This document shows positions 5,019 to 12,140 of a DNA stretch of 12,140 nt, piece after piece. A program made the translations under genes and the position numbers. How positions within the stretch are numbered: the first letter of the stretch is position 1; the number at the start of each line of letters is the position of its first letter. The stretch is from positions 1-12,140 of the forward strand of contig JANMNC010000081.1 in the NCBI GenBank assembly GCA_031373695.1. Direction: 5' to 3'. The DNA is from Methylotenera_A sp031373695 (GTDB lineage: Bacteria > Pseudomonadota > Gammaproteobacteria > Burkholderiales > Methylophilaceae). The notes under the pieces are model-generated. The model did not search any database, was not told where the DNA came from, and worked only from the letters and a program-made list of their open reading frames with translations.

Positions 5019-8000
5019 ATGCAAGCCGTAAAGACGCAAAAAACTCAAATGGTAGTAGCTAAAAACCAAGCACCAAAAAACCAAGGTATGTACAACCGCA
5101 GAAACGAAAAAGATGGTTGTGGTGTTGGCTTTGTAGCGCACATTAAAGGCAAAAAAAGCCATGAAATTGTGCAACAAGGTTTGCAGCTACTTACCAACTT
5201 AACGCATCGCGGTGCCACTGGATACGACCCCAAGTTAGGCGATGGCGCAGGTTTACTAATGCAAATGCCAGATGCCTTTATGCGTAAAGAGGCGGCTAAA
5301 TTAAACATTAACTTACCAGTGGCTGGTCAATATGCTGTTGGTAATTTGTTTTTACCGCAAGATGCAAAAAACCGCGCCGCATGCGAAGCATTAATTACAA
5401 AAATTGTTACTGAAGAACAACAAGTTTTATTAGGCTGGCGCGATGTGCCAGTGGATAACAGCAATATTGCCGATGCTGCCCGCGATGTAGAGCCGTGTAT
5501 GCGCCAAGTATTTATTGGCAACCTGCCAGTTGAGCAAGTATTTGATGCAAACCAGTTTGAGCGTAAATGCTTTGTAATTCGCAAACGTATAGAGCATGCC
5601 GTTCGTGCGCTTAACTTGCAAGATAACGCGCAGTTTTATGTGCCTTCGCTATCTAGCCGCACTATTGTTTACAAAGGCATGTTGCTTGCAAATGAAGTGG
5701 GCATTTACTACACCGATTTAAACGATAAAAGTGTAGTTTCAGCCTTAGCCCTTGTGCATCAACGCTTTTCAACTAATACGTTTCCAGCGTGGGATTTGGC
5801 TCACCCTTTCCGCATGATTGCGCACAACGGTGAAATTAATACTGTGCAAGGCAATGTTAATTGGATGGCTGCGCGTCACGAGACGATGAAATCGGCTGTG
5901 ATAGGCGATGATTTAGACAAACTTTGGCCACTAATTGCTGAAAATCAATCTGACTCAGCTTGTTTTGATAACTGCTTAGAGCTGTTGGTGGCTGGTGGTT
6001 ATAGCTTGCCACATGCCATGATGATGTTGATTCCAGAAGCTTGGAACAACAACGCGCTGATGGATGACGAGCGTCGTGCGTTTTACGAATATCACGCAGC
6101 ATTAATGGAGCCATGGGATGGCCCTGCCGCAGTAGCTTTCACCGATGGTAATTTGATTGGTGCAACGCTAGATAGAAATGGCTTGCGCCCAGCACGCTAC
6201 CTAGTTACAGATGATGACATTGTGATGATGGCATCGGAAATGGGCGTACTAACTTTTCCACAAGAAAAAATAGTTAAAAAATGGCGTTTGCAACCAGGCA
6301 AAATGTTGCTTATTGATATGGTGCAAGGTCGTATTATTGATGATGCCGAAGTAAAAACCCAGCTGGCAACAGCTAAGCCATACAAAGCTTGGATAGAGCA
6401 ATCGCGCTACCACCTTAGCGATTTACCAAAAACAGATGCACAATTGGATTTAGCCGAAACACTGCTAGATACACAACAGGCGTTTGGCTACAGCCAAGAA
6501 GATATGAAGTTTATTTTGCAACCGATGTTTGTTAACGGTGAAGAAAACGCGGGCTCTATGGGCAATGATGCTGCCTTGCCGATATTATCAAACAAGCCCA
6601 AGTTAATTTATAACTATTTCAAACAGTTATTTGCGCAGGTTACAAACCCACCCATTGACCCAATTCGTGAAGAGTTAGTGATGTCATTAGTGACATTTAT
6701 TGGCCCAAAACCGAATTTACTAGGCCACGATGTAGCTAATCCGCCATTGCGATTAGAAGCCAGCCAGCCAGTGTTAACCTTGGCTGAATTGGCTCAGCTG
6801 ATTGCGATTGATACTGCCACAAAAGGCCAGTTTAAATCATTGGTATTAGATATCACTTATGATGCAACAGATGGCAAAGATGGTTTAGAGGCGGCCGTAG
6901 AAACTCTAAACAAAACTGCAGAACAAGCTGTGCACAATGGTTTTAATGTGTTGATATTGTCAGATAGAGCAGTTGCTAAAAATCGCATCGCCATACCAGC
7001 ATTATTGGCTTGCTCGTCTACGCACGAGCACTTGGTTAAAACTGGTCTCCGCACTAGCACTGGCTTGGTAATAGATACTGGCTCGGCTCGAGAAGTACAT
7101 CATTTTGCATTGCTGGCTGGTTATGGTGCAGAGGCTGTTTGCCCATGGTTGGTTTATAAAACGATTGAAGCAAATGGCCTTGATAGCTATGTTGCAAGTA
7201 AGAATTTTGTAAAAGCTATTGGCAAAGGTTTGTACAAAGTTATGTCGAAAATGGGTATTTCAACCTATCAGTCTTACTGTGGTGCACAAATATTTGAGGC
7301 AATTGGCCTAAATACTCAATTTATTGACCGCTATTTCACAGGTACTGCAACGCAAATTGAAGGTATTGGCATTAATGAAGTGGCTGAAGAAACCCTGCGA
7401 TTGCACAATTTGGCTTTTGGTGGCGACCCAGTATTAGCAAATCAACTAGATGCAGGTGGTGAATATGCATTCAGAGTGCGTGGCGAAGAGCACATGTGGA
7501 CGCCTGATTCTATCAGCAAGCTACAAAATGCAACCCGTACTAATAAATATGATACTTATAAAGAATACGCTAAATTAATTAACAATCAAACGCGCCGCCA
7601 CATGACCTTGCGTGGGCTGTTCGAGATTAAGCCAGCACATGCTGCTATTCCATTAGAGCAAGTAGAATCTGCCAAAGAAATAGTCAAACGCTTTGCCACA
7701 GGCGCAATGTCACTAGGCTCAATTTCAACTGAAGCGCACGCAACACTCGCCATTGCTATGAATAGAATTGGCGGCAAATCAAACACAGGCGAAGGTGGCG
7801 AAGACTCAAAACGCTTTATTCCAGTCGCCAGCGCTAGCACTATGGCCAATGTAATTGGGCACGATGTAGTAGAAAGTAATATTGCACTACAAGCAGGTGA
7901 CTCTATGCGTTCGCGCATCAAGCAAGTGGCATCTGGCCGCTTTGGTGTTACTGCAAACTACTTGGCATCGGCCGACCAAATTCAAATTAAAATGGCGCAA

Positions 8001-9677
8001 GGTGCAAAACCGGGTGAAGGTGGTCAATTGCCAGGCCACAAGGTTTCAGAATATATCGCTAAATTGCGTTTTTCGGTGCCAGGCGTGGGCTTAATTTCAC
8101 CACCACCACACCACGATATTTACAGTATTGAAGACTTAGCACAGCTGATTCACGACCTTAAAAATGCTAATCCAAAAGCCAGCATATCGGTTAAATTAGT
8201 TTCAGAAACAGGTATAGGTACTGTTGCGGCTGGCGTTGCAAAAGCCAAATCAGATCATATTGTAGTGGCTGGTCATGATGGCGGCACGGGCGCTTCGCCT
8301 ATATCATCCGTTAAACATGCAGGCACACCGTGGGAGCTAGGTTTAGCCGAAACGCAGCAAACATTGGTATTAAATCAATTGCGTGGTCGCGTGGTGGTGC
8401 AAGTAGATGGCCAAATGAAAACAGGCCGCGATGTACTGATTGGCGCATTATTGGGTGCTGATGAGTTTGGTTTTGCAACGGCGCCGCTAGTAGTTGAAGG
8501 CTGTATTATGATGCGTAAATGTCATCTGAATACTTGCCCAGTAGGCGTTGCTACGCAAGATCCTGAGCTACGCAAAAAATTTACAGGTCAACCAGAACAT
8601 GTTGTTAACTTCTTCTTTTTTGTAGCTGAAGAATTGCGAGAGTTAATGGCCAGCATCGGTATTGCTAAATTTGATGATTTAATTGGGCGCTCTGATCTTT
8701 TAGATATGAAGGCGGGTATTGATCACTGGAAAATTCAAGGTTTAGACTTTGGTAAAGTTTTCCACCAAGTGGATATGCCAGCAACAGTATCACGCAAAAA
8801 TAATGATGTACAAGACCATAACCTGGTTAACGCGCTAGATAACCAATTGATTTTGCTGGCAAAAAACGCGCTAGAAGCTAAAGAAAAAGTGACGATTGAT
8901 TTGCCAATAAGCAACACCAATCGTACTGTTGGAACCATGTTGTCTAACCAAGTTGCTACTCGCTACGGTAGTGACGGCTTGCCAGATGACACGATTACCG
9001 TGAATTTCACAGGAACATCTGGCCAAAGCTTTGCCGCATTTTTAGCAAAAGGCATTACTTTTAACCTGACTGGTGAAGGCAACGACTACGTGGGTAAAGG
9101 CTTATGTGGTGGCAAAATTGTTATCCGTAAACCACAGGCATTTAAAGGTGAATCAGCAGAAAACATTATTATTGGTAACACTGTAATGTATGGCGCAACC
9201 ACGGGCGAGGCTTATTTTAGCGGCGTGGCGGGCGAGCGCTTTTGTGTACGTAACTCGGGCGCCAGTGCTGTAGTAGAAGGCTTGGGCAACCATGGTTGCG
9301 AATACATGACAGGCGGCACGGTAGTTGTGTTGGGTGCAACAGGCCAAAACTTTGCAGCAGGCATGAGTGGTGGTGTGGCTTACGTATATGATATTGATGG
9401 ATTATTTGCCAAACGTTGCAATATGAGCATGGTCACTTTAGAGAAAGTGGAAGTTGCTGAAGCTGATATTGGTAAGGTTCAACACTTAAATCAGCCAGAT
9501 GAAGTTACGCTAAAAAGCTTAATTGAAAATCACGCTAACTACACAGGCAGCACACGCGCAAAAGATATGTTGGCCGATTGGGCAAACTATAGAACTAAAT
9601 TTGTAAAAGTAATGCCAATAGAATATAAACGCGCATTAACAGAGTTAGCGGCTGCAGCAAGTAAACAAGCGGCTTAA
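5019..9677 (+). CDS. gltB: Glutamate synthase (NADPH), large subunit (GltB)
   Basis: GltB takes ammonia from glutamine and adds it to 2-oxoglutarate, giving two glutamates, with electrons from GltD; with glutamine synthetase this is the GS-GOGAT route. Length is 1552 residues, normal for the family. The N-terminal amidotransferase has its nucleophile Cys34 in EKDGCGVGF, implying removal of a 33-residue propeptide. It also has THRGATGYDP, GDGAG and FRMIAHNGEINTVQGN. The central domain includes GSMGNDAALPIL. The FMN-binding synthase barrel contains KPGEGGQLPG (997-1006), SPPPHHDIYSIEDL and AGHDGGTGASP. The 3Fe-4S cysteines are C1162, C1168 and C1173 (CIMMRKCHLNTC). The C-terminal beta-helix (GXGXG) domain runs from about 1332 to 1460. 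The start at 5019 is the first ATG after an in-frame stop and has AGG/AAAGA upstream; later ATGs at 5049 and 5088 lack a good site but would still leave Cys34. gltD follows after 32 bp. Confidence 0.97.
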   Translation: MQAVKTQKTQMVVAKNQAPKNQGMYNRRNEKDGCGVGFVAHIKGKKSHEIVQQGLQLLTNLTHRGATGYDPKLGDGAGLLMQMPDAFMRKEAAKLNINLPVAGQYAVGNLFLPQDAKNRAACEALITKIVTEEQQVLLGWRDVPVDNSNIADAARDVEPCMRQVFIGNLPVEQVFDANQFERKCFVIRKRIEHAVRALNLQDNAQFYVPSLSSRTIVYKGMLLANEVGIYYTDLNDKSVVSALALVHQRFSTNTFPAWDLAHPFRMIAHNGEINTVQGNVNWMAARHETMKSAVIGDDLDKLWPLIAENQSDSACFDNCLELLVAGGYSLPHAMMMLIPEAWNNNALMDDERRAFYEYHAALMEPWDGPAAVAFTDGNLIGATLDRNGLRPARYLVTDDDIVMMASEMGVLTFPQEKIVKKWRLQPGKMLLIDMVQGRIIDDAEVKTQLATAKPYKAWIEQSRYHLSDLPKTDAQLDLAETLLDTQQAFGYSQEDMKFILQPMFVNGEENAGSMGNDAALPILSNKPKLIYNYFKQLFAQVTNPPIDPIREELVMSLVTFIGPKPNLLGHDVANPPLRLEASQPVLTLAELAQLIAIDTATKGQFKSLVLDITYDATDGKDGLEAAVETLNKTAEQAVHNGFNVLILSDRAVAKNRIAIPALLACSSTHEHLVKTGLRTSTGLVIDTGSAREVHHFALLAGYGAEAVCPWLVYKTIEANGLDSYVASKNFVKAIGKGLYKVMSKMGISTYQSYCGAQIFEAIGLNTQFIDRYFTGTATQIEGIGINEVAEETLRLHNLAFGGDPVLANQLDAGGEYAFRVRGEEHMWTPDSISKLQNATRTNKYDTYKEYAKLINNQTRRHMTLRGLFEIKPAHAAIPLEQVESAKEIVKRFATGAMSLGSISTEAHATLAIAMNRIGGKSNTGEGGEDSKRFIPVASASTMANVIGHDVVESNIALQAGDSMRSRIKQVASGRFGVTANYLASADQIQIKMAQGAKPGEGGQLPGHKVSEYIAKLRFSVPGVGLISPPPHHDIYSIEDLAQLIHDLKNANPKASISVKLVSETGIGTVAAGVAKAKSDHIVVAGHDGGTGASPISSVKHAGTPWELGLAETQQTLVLNQLRGRVVVQVDGQMKTGRDVLIGALLGADEFGFATAPLVVEGCIMMRKCHLNTCPVGVATQDPELRKKFTGQPEHVVNFFFFVAEELRELMASIGIAKFDDLIGRSDLLDMKAGIDHWKIQGLDFGKVFHQVDMPATVSRKNNDVQDHNLVNALDNQLILLAKNALEAKEKVTIDLPISNTNRTVGTMLSNQVATRYGSDGLPDDTITVNFTGTSGQSFAAFLAKGITFNLTGEGNDYVGKGLCGGKIVIRKPQAFKGESAENIIIGNTVMYGATTGEAYFSGVAGERFCVRNSGASAVVEGLGNHGCEYMTGGTVVVLGATGQNFAAGMSGGVAYVYDIDGLFAKRCNMSMVTLEKVEVAEADIGKVQHLNQPDEVTLKSLIENHANYTGSTRAKDMLADWANYRTKFVKVMPIEYKRALTELAAAASKQAA

Positions 9678-9690
9678 AAGAGTGAATATT

Positions 9691-9708
9691 ATGGGTAAAG
9701 GCTTTTAG
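9691..9708 (+). other. Five-codon leader minicistron (MGKGF) ahead of gltD
   Basis: ATG at 9691 opens a five-codon frame ending in TAG at 9706-9708, one base before the gltD ATG (9710). Its first ten bases, ATGGGTAAAG, are repeated exactly at the gltD start 19 bp later. The first ATG has AAGAG about nine bases upstream, while the gltD site AAAGG (9697-9701) lies inside the minicistron. Translation of it is possible but unproved; it may only be a relic of a short duplication. Confidence 0.4.
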
Positions 9709-9709
9709 T

Positions 9710-11137
9710 ATGGGTAAAGTAACAGGATTTATGGAGTTTGAGCGCTTAAGCGAGGCAAATCTGCCCGTAGTCAATCGCGTTAAAAATTATAAAGAATTTG
9801 TACTACATTTAACCGACGACCAAGCCAAACAACAAGGCGCACGCTGCATGGATTGCGGTATTCCGTTTTGTACCACAGGCTGTCCAGTGAATAATATTAT
9901 TCCTGATTTTAACGATTTGGTTTACAACCAAGATTGGAAATCAGCTATTGATGTGTTGCATTCTACCAATAACTTTCCTGAGTTTACGGGACGCATTTGT
10001 CCAGCGCCTTGTGAAGCCGCATGTACGCTAAACATTAACGATGACGCCGTAGGTATTAAATCGATTGAGCACGCTATTATTGATAAAGCGTGGGAAAACG
10101 ACTGGGTAATACCGCAGATTAACACTAATAAAACAGGTAAAACTATTGCAGTTGTAGGCTCTGGCCCTGCTGGCTTAGCAGCAGCACAACAGCTTGCACG
10201 TGCGGGGCACAGCGTTACTGTTTTAGAGAAAAACGATCGTATTGGCGGATTATTGCGCTATGGCATACCTGATTTTAAAATGGAAAAATCGCACATTGAC
10301 CGCCGCATAGTGCAAATGCAGGCTGAAGGTGTAGAGTTTAAAGTAAACCAATATGTGGGCCAAAATATTAGTGCCGATGATGTGGTGAGCGCTTATGACG
10401 CTGTGATATTGGCAGGTGGAGCAGAGCAACCACGTGATTTACCAGTTACAGGCCGAGATTTAGATGGCGTAATGTATGCGATGGATTTTTTGCCAGATCA
10501 AAATAAAGTGGTGGCGGGTGACAGCATTGCAAACCAAGTAATGGCCACTAACAAAAATGTGGTGGTAATTGGCGGCGGTGATACTGGCTCGGATTGCGTA
10601 GGTACATCAAACCGTCATGGCGCATTAAGTATTACGCAGTTTGAATTAATGCCACAACCGCCAGTGCATGAAAATAAAGAATTAGTTTGGCCAAATTGGC
10701 CGCTTAAAATGCGTACGTCTAGCAGCCACGAAGAAGGTGCAAACCGTGACTGGTCTATAACCACAAAAGAACTGATTGGCGAAAACGGTAAAGTAACCGC
10801 GCTTAAAGGCTGCAAAGTGGAATGGAAAGACGGAAAAATGTCTGAAGTTGCAGGCTCTGAATTTACCATTAAAGCAGATTTAGTGTTGTTAGCAATGGGC
10901 TTTGTATCGCCCATGCAAAAAGTATTAGAAGCCTTTGGCGTAGAAAAAGACGCACGAGGCAATGCGAAAGCGACAACCGATGGCATTGGCTGCTATAAAA
11001 CCAATAAAGATAAAGTATTTGCCGCAGGTGATATGCGTCGTGGCCAATCACTGGTGGTTTGGGCGATTCGCGAAGGCCGCCAAGCAGCGCGTGCTGTAGA
11101 TGAGTTTTTAATGGGCTCTTCTACACTGCCCCGTTAA
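9710..11137 (+). CDS. gltD: Glutamate synthase (NADPH), small subunit (GltD)
   Basis: GltD oxidises NADPH on FAD and passes electrons through iron-sulfur clusters to GltB for glutamate formation. The 475 residues match the family. The N-terminal adrenodoxin-type domain has the cysteine sets C46, C49, C54, C58 (CMDCGIPFCTTGC) and C97, C101, C105 (CPAPCEAAC), which carry the 4Fe-4S clusters in this family. The FAD-binding Rossmann motif GSGPAG is at 150-155, followed by LEKNDRIGGLLRYGIPDFK. The second nucleotide motif GGGDTG (288-293) binds NADPH. The C-terminal FAD-contact block VFAAGDMRRGQSLVVWAI is present. The ATG at 9710 gives the family N-terminus MGKVTGF. Its ribosome site AAAGG (9697-9701) lies 8 bases upstream, within a five-codon minicistron. 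It is co-transcribed with gltB. No intrinsic terminator with a T tract follows. Confidence 0.96.
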   Translation: MGKVTGFMEFERLSEANLPVVNRVKNYKEFVLHLTDDQAKQQGARCMDCGIPFCTTGCPVNNIIPDFNDLVYNQDWKSAIDVLHSTNNFPEFTGRICPAPCEAACTLNINDDAVGIKSIEHAIIDKAWENDWVIPQINTNKTGKTIAVVGSGPAGLAAAQQLARAGHSVTVLEKNDRIGGLLRYGIPDFKMEKSHIDRRIVQMQAEGVEFKVNQYVGQNISADDVVSAYDAVILAGGAEQPRDLPVTGRDLDGVMYAMDFLPDQNKVVAGDSIANQVMATNKNVVVIGGGDTGSDCVGTSNRHGALSITQFELMPQPPVHENKELVWPNWPLKMRTSSSHEEGANRDWSITTKELIGENGKVTALKGCKVEWKDGKMSEVAGSEFTIKADLVLLAMGFVSPMQKVLEAFGVEKDARGNAKATTDGIGCYKTNKDKVFAAGDMRRGQSLVVWAIREGRQAARAVDEFLMGSSTLPR

Positions 11138-11162
11138 TACTTAATTTTAACAATTCTATTCA

Positions 11163-11245
11163 AGCCACAGAGAGCACAGAGTTCATACAGAGACCCCAAA
11201 AAGGCACTCGTTTTACTCTCTGCGCTCTCTGTGTCCTCTGTGGCT
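11163..11245. repeat. CACAGAG-type extragenic inverted repeat between gltD and hemE
   Basis: Left arm AGCCACAGAGAGCACAGAG (11163-11181) and right arm CTCTGTGTCCTCTGTGGCT (11227-11245) are inverted copies matching at 17 of 19 positions. Each arm is made of the heptamer CACAGAG (or its complement) repeated at 9-bp spacing; the right side has a third, degenerate unit, CTCTGCG at 11218-11224. A further 6-bp pair, CAGAGA (11188-11193) with TCTCTG (11217-11222), could extend the hairpin inward and leave a 23-base loop. No T tract follows on either strand, so it is not a standard terminator. I recall similar CACAGAG palindromes scattered in other bacterial genomes, so this may be one copy of a dispersed REP- or MITE-like element. 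Confidence 0.8.
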
Positions 11246-11250
11246 AAAAA

Positions 11251-12140
11251 ATGAACACACTTCAGAATGACACTTTCCTACGAGCGCTAATGCGCCAACC
11301 CACAGACTACACGCCAGTGTGGATGATGCGCCAAGCTGGCCGTTATTTGCCAGAATACCGTGAAAGCCGCAAAACAGCGGGCAGTTTTTTACAGTTGTGC
11401 AAAAGCCCTAGTTTTGCTACAGAAGTGACGATGCAGCCGCTCGATCGCTACCCGTTACTAGATGCTTCAATTTTGTTCTCAGATATTCTTACCGTACCAG
11501 ATGCGATGGGTTTAGGCTTGTATTTTGAAGAAGGCGAAGGCCCAAAATTTGAGCGTACCTTGCGCGAAGAAGCCGATATACACAAGTTAACCGTGCCAGA
11601 CATGGCAAAACTGCAATACGTGTTTGATGCAGTCAGCAAGATTCGCAAAACCATCAACGGCCGCGTGCCGCTGATTGGTTTTTCTGGCAGCCCATGGACG
11701 CTGGCGACTTATATGGTTGAAGGAAAAGGTGGTACAGACTTTTTGAATATCAAAAAAATGGCGTATGCGCGACCCGATTTATTGCACCATATTTTAGAAA
11801 CTACGGCGCAAACCGTTATTCAATATTTGAATGCCCAAATCGCTGCTGGCGCGCAGGCTGTGATGATATTCGACTCATGGGGTGGCGCGCTTTCACACAA
11901 TGCATATAAAGAATTTTCGCTGAATTACATGCACAAAATCGTAGCGGGCTTAACTAAAAATAATGAAGGCCGTAAAGTACCCAGCGTGGTATTTACCAAA
12001 GGCGGCGCCTTATGGATAGAAGCGCAAGCTGAGATAGGCGCAGATGCTTTAGGTTTAGATTGGACTGTGGATATTGGCAGTGCGCGCAAAAGAGTTGGCG
12101 ATAAAGTGGCATTACAAGGTAATCTGGACCCTGCTATTTT
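11251..12140 (+). CDS. hemE: Uroporphyrinogen decarboxylase (HemE), 3'-truncated by window edge
   Basis: HemE removes the four acetate carboxyl groups of uroporphyrinogen III to give coproporphyrinogen III in haem synthesis, without a cofactor, in the cytosol. The frame is open from the ATG at 11251 to the window end (296 codons of about 355). Motifs seen: the N-terminal block LRALMRQPTDYTPVWMMRQ, RQAGRYLPEY at 27-36, FSDILTVPDAMGLGL with the catalytic Asp78, GFSGSPWTLATYMVEG with Tyr154, MIFDSWGG, and ALGLDWTVDI. The missing C-terminus would hold the conserved late histidine. The start at 11251 fits the homologous N-terminus (MNTLQNDTFLRAL). The usual Shine-Dalgarno region is taken up by the right arm of the inverted repeat, which ends 5 bp before the ATG, and no good ribosome site is visible. 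No promoter was found in the 113-bp gap, so read-through from gltBD or a weak promoter is likely. Confidence 0.96.
   Translation, partial: MNTLQNDTFLRALMRQPTDYTPVWMMRQAGRYLPEYRESRKTAGSFLQLCKSPSFATEVTMQPLDRYPLLDASILFSDILTVPDAMGLGLYFEEGEGPKFERTLREEADIHKLTVPDMAKLQYVFDAVSKIRKTINGRVPLIGFSGSPWTLATYMVEGKGGTDFLNIKKMAYARPDLLHHILETTAQTVIQYLNAQIAAGAQAVMIFDSWGGALSHNAYKEFSLNYMHKIVAGLTKNNEGRKVPSVVFTKGGALWIEAQAEIGADALGLDWTVDIGSARKRVGDKVALQGNLDPAI

Noticed and set aside
4992..5020. TTGACA at 4992-4997 as the gltB -35
   Set aside because: At 17-bp spacing the -10 would be GAATAT overlapping the gltB start codon, giving no usable leader.
7586..7921. 111-aa minus-strand open frame within gltB
   Set aside because: It lies entirely opposite conserved GltB sequence, has no ribosome site or promoter I can see, and has low-complexity composition typical of a codon shadow.
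10615..10986. 123-aa minus-strand open frame within gltD
   Set aside because: Fully antisense to conserved GltD residues, without start signals or recognisable domains.
11163..11245. Inverted repeat as a CRISPR or intrinsic terminator
   Set aside because: There are no regularly spaced identical repeats with unique spacers, and no T tract follows the hairpin on either strand.

Overview
The window reads as ordinary chromosomal DNA of a moderately AT-rich proteobacterium. Gene content and protein wording (ThiD ending in PGMGQFIPDRFFWA, GltB with an N-terminal EKDGCGVGFVAH block, a thiD-thiE-hemL run, gltBD followed by hemE) suggest a betaproteobacterium. A methylotroph of the Methylophilaceae (Methylotenera/Methylophilus type) is my best guess from memory; it is an inference, not a database result.

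Layout. Positions 1-1533 hold the 3' two-thirds of priA (replication-restart helicase), cut by the window edge. A 97-bp gap with a possible sigma70 promoter leads to a tRNA-Gly(CCC) gene at 1631-1704. Only 12 bp later begins a tight forward run, thiD-thiE-hemL (1717-4529): two thiamine genes and the glutamate-1-semialdehyde aminotransferase of tetrapyrrole synthesis. An intrinsic terminator for this run (4575-4603) lies inside the 3' end of a small convergent gene on the minus strand (4563-4814, 83 aa, CxxC protein of unknown function). That gene has a near-consensus sigma70 promoter with a near-perfect Fur box over its -10 and spacer, so it should be iron-repressed. From the same 204-bp divergent region a second promoter drives gltB (5019-9677) and gltD (9710-11137), the large and small subunits of NADPH-dependent glutamate synthase. 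A five-codon minicistron with a duplicated start sequence sits just before gltD. A CACAGAG-type inverted repeat (11163-11245) ends 5 bp before hemE, uroporphyrinogen decarboxylase (11251 to the window end, partial).

How the parts fit. GltBD makes glutamate. Glutamate charged on tRNA is the precursor of the glutamate-1-semialdehyde that HemL converts to 5-aminolevulinate, and HemE acts later in the same pathway. The window therefore joins nitrogen assimilation, tetrapyrrole synthesis and thiamine synthesis, with one iron-responsive small gene in the middle. This link is functional inference; nothing shows the blocks are co-regulated.

Most of the window is housekeeping. The least explained item is the Fur-boxed 83-aa gene. 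The next most notable are the repeat that occupies the hemE ribosome-binding region, the gltD minicistron, and the tRNA fused closely to the thiD leader. I see no mobile-element genes, CRISPR array, phage genes or defence system.
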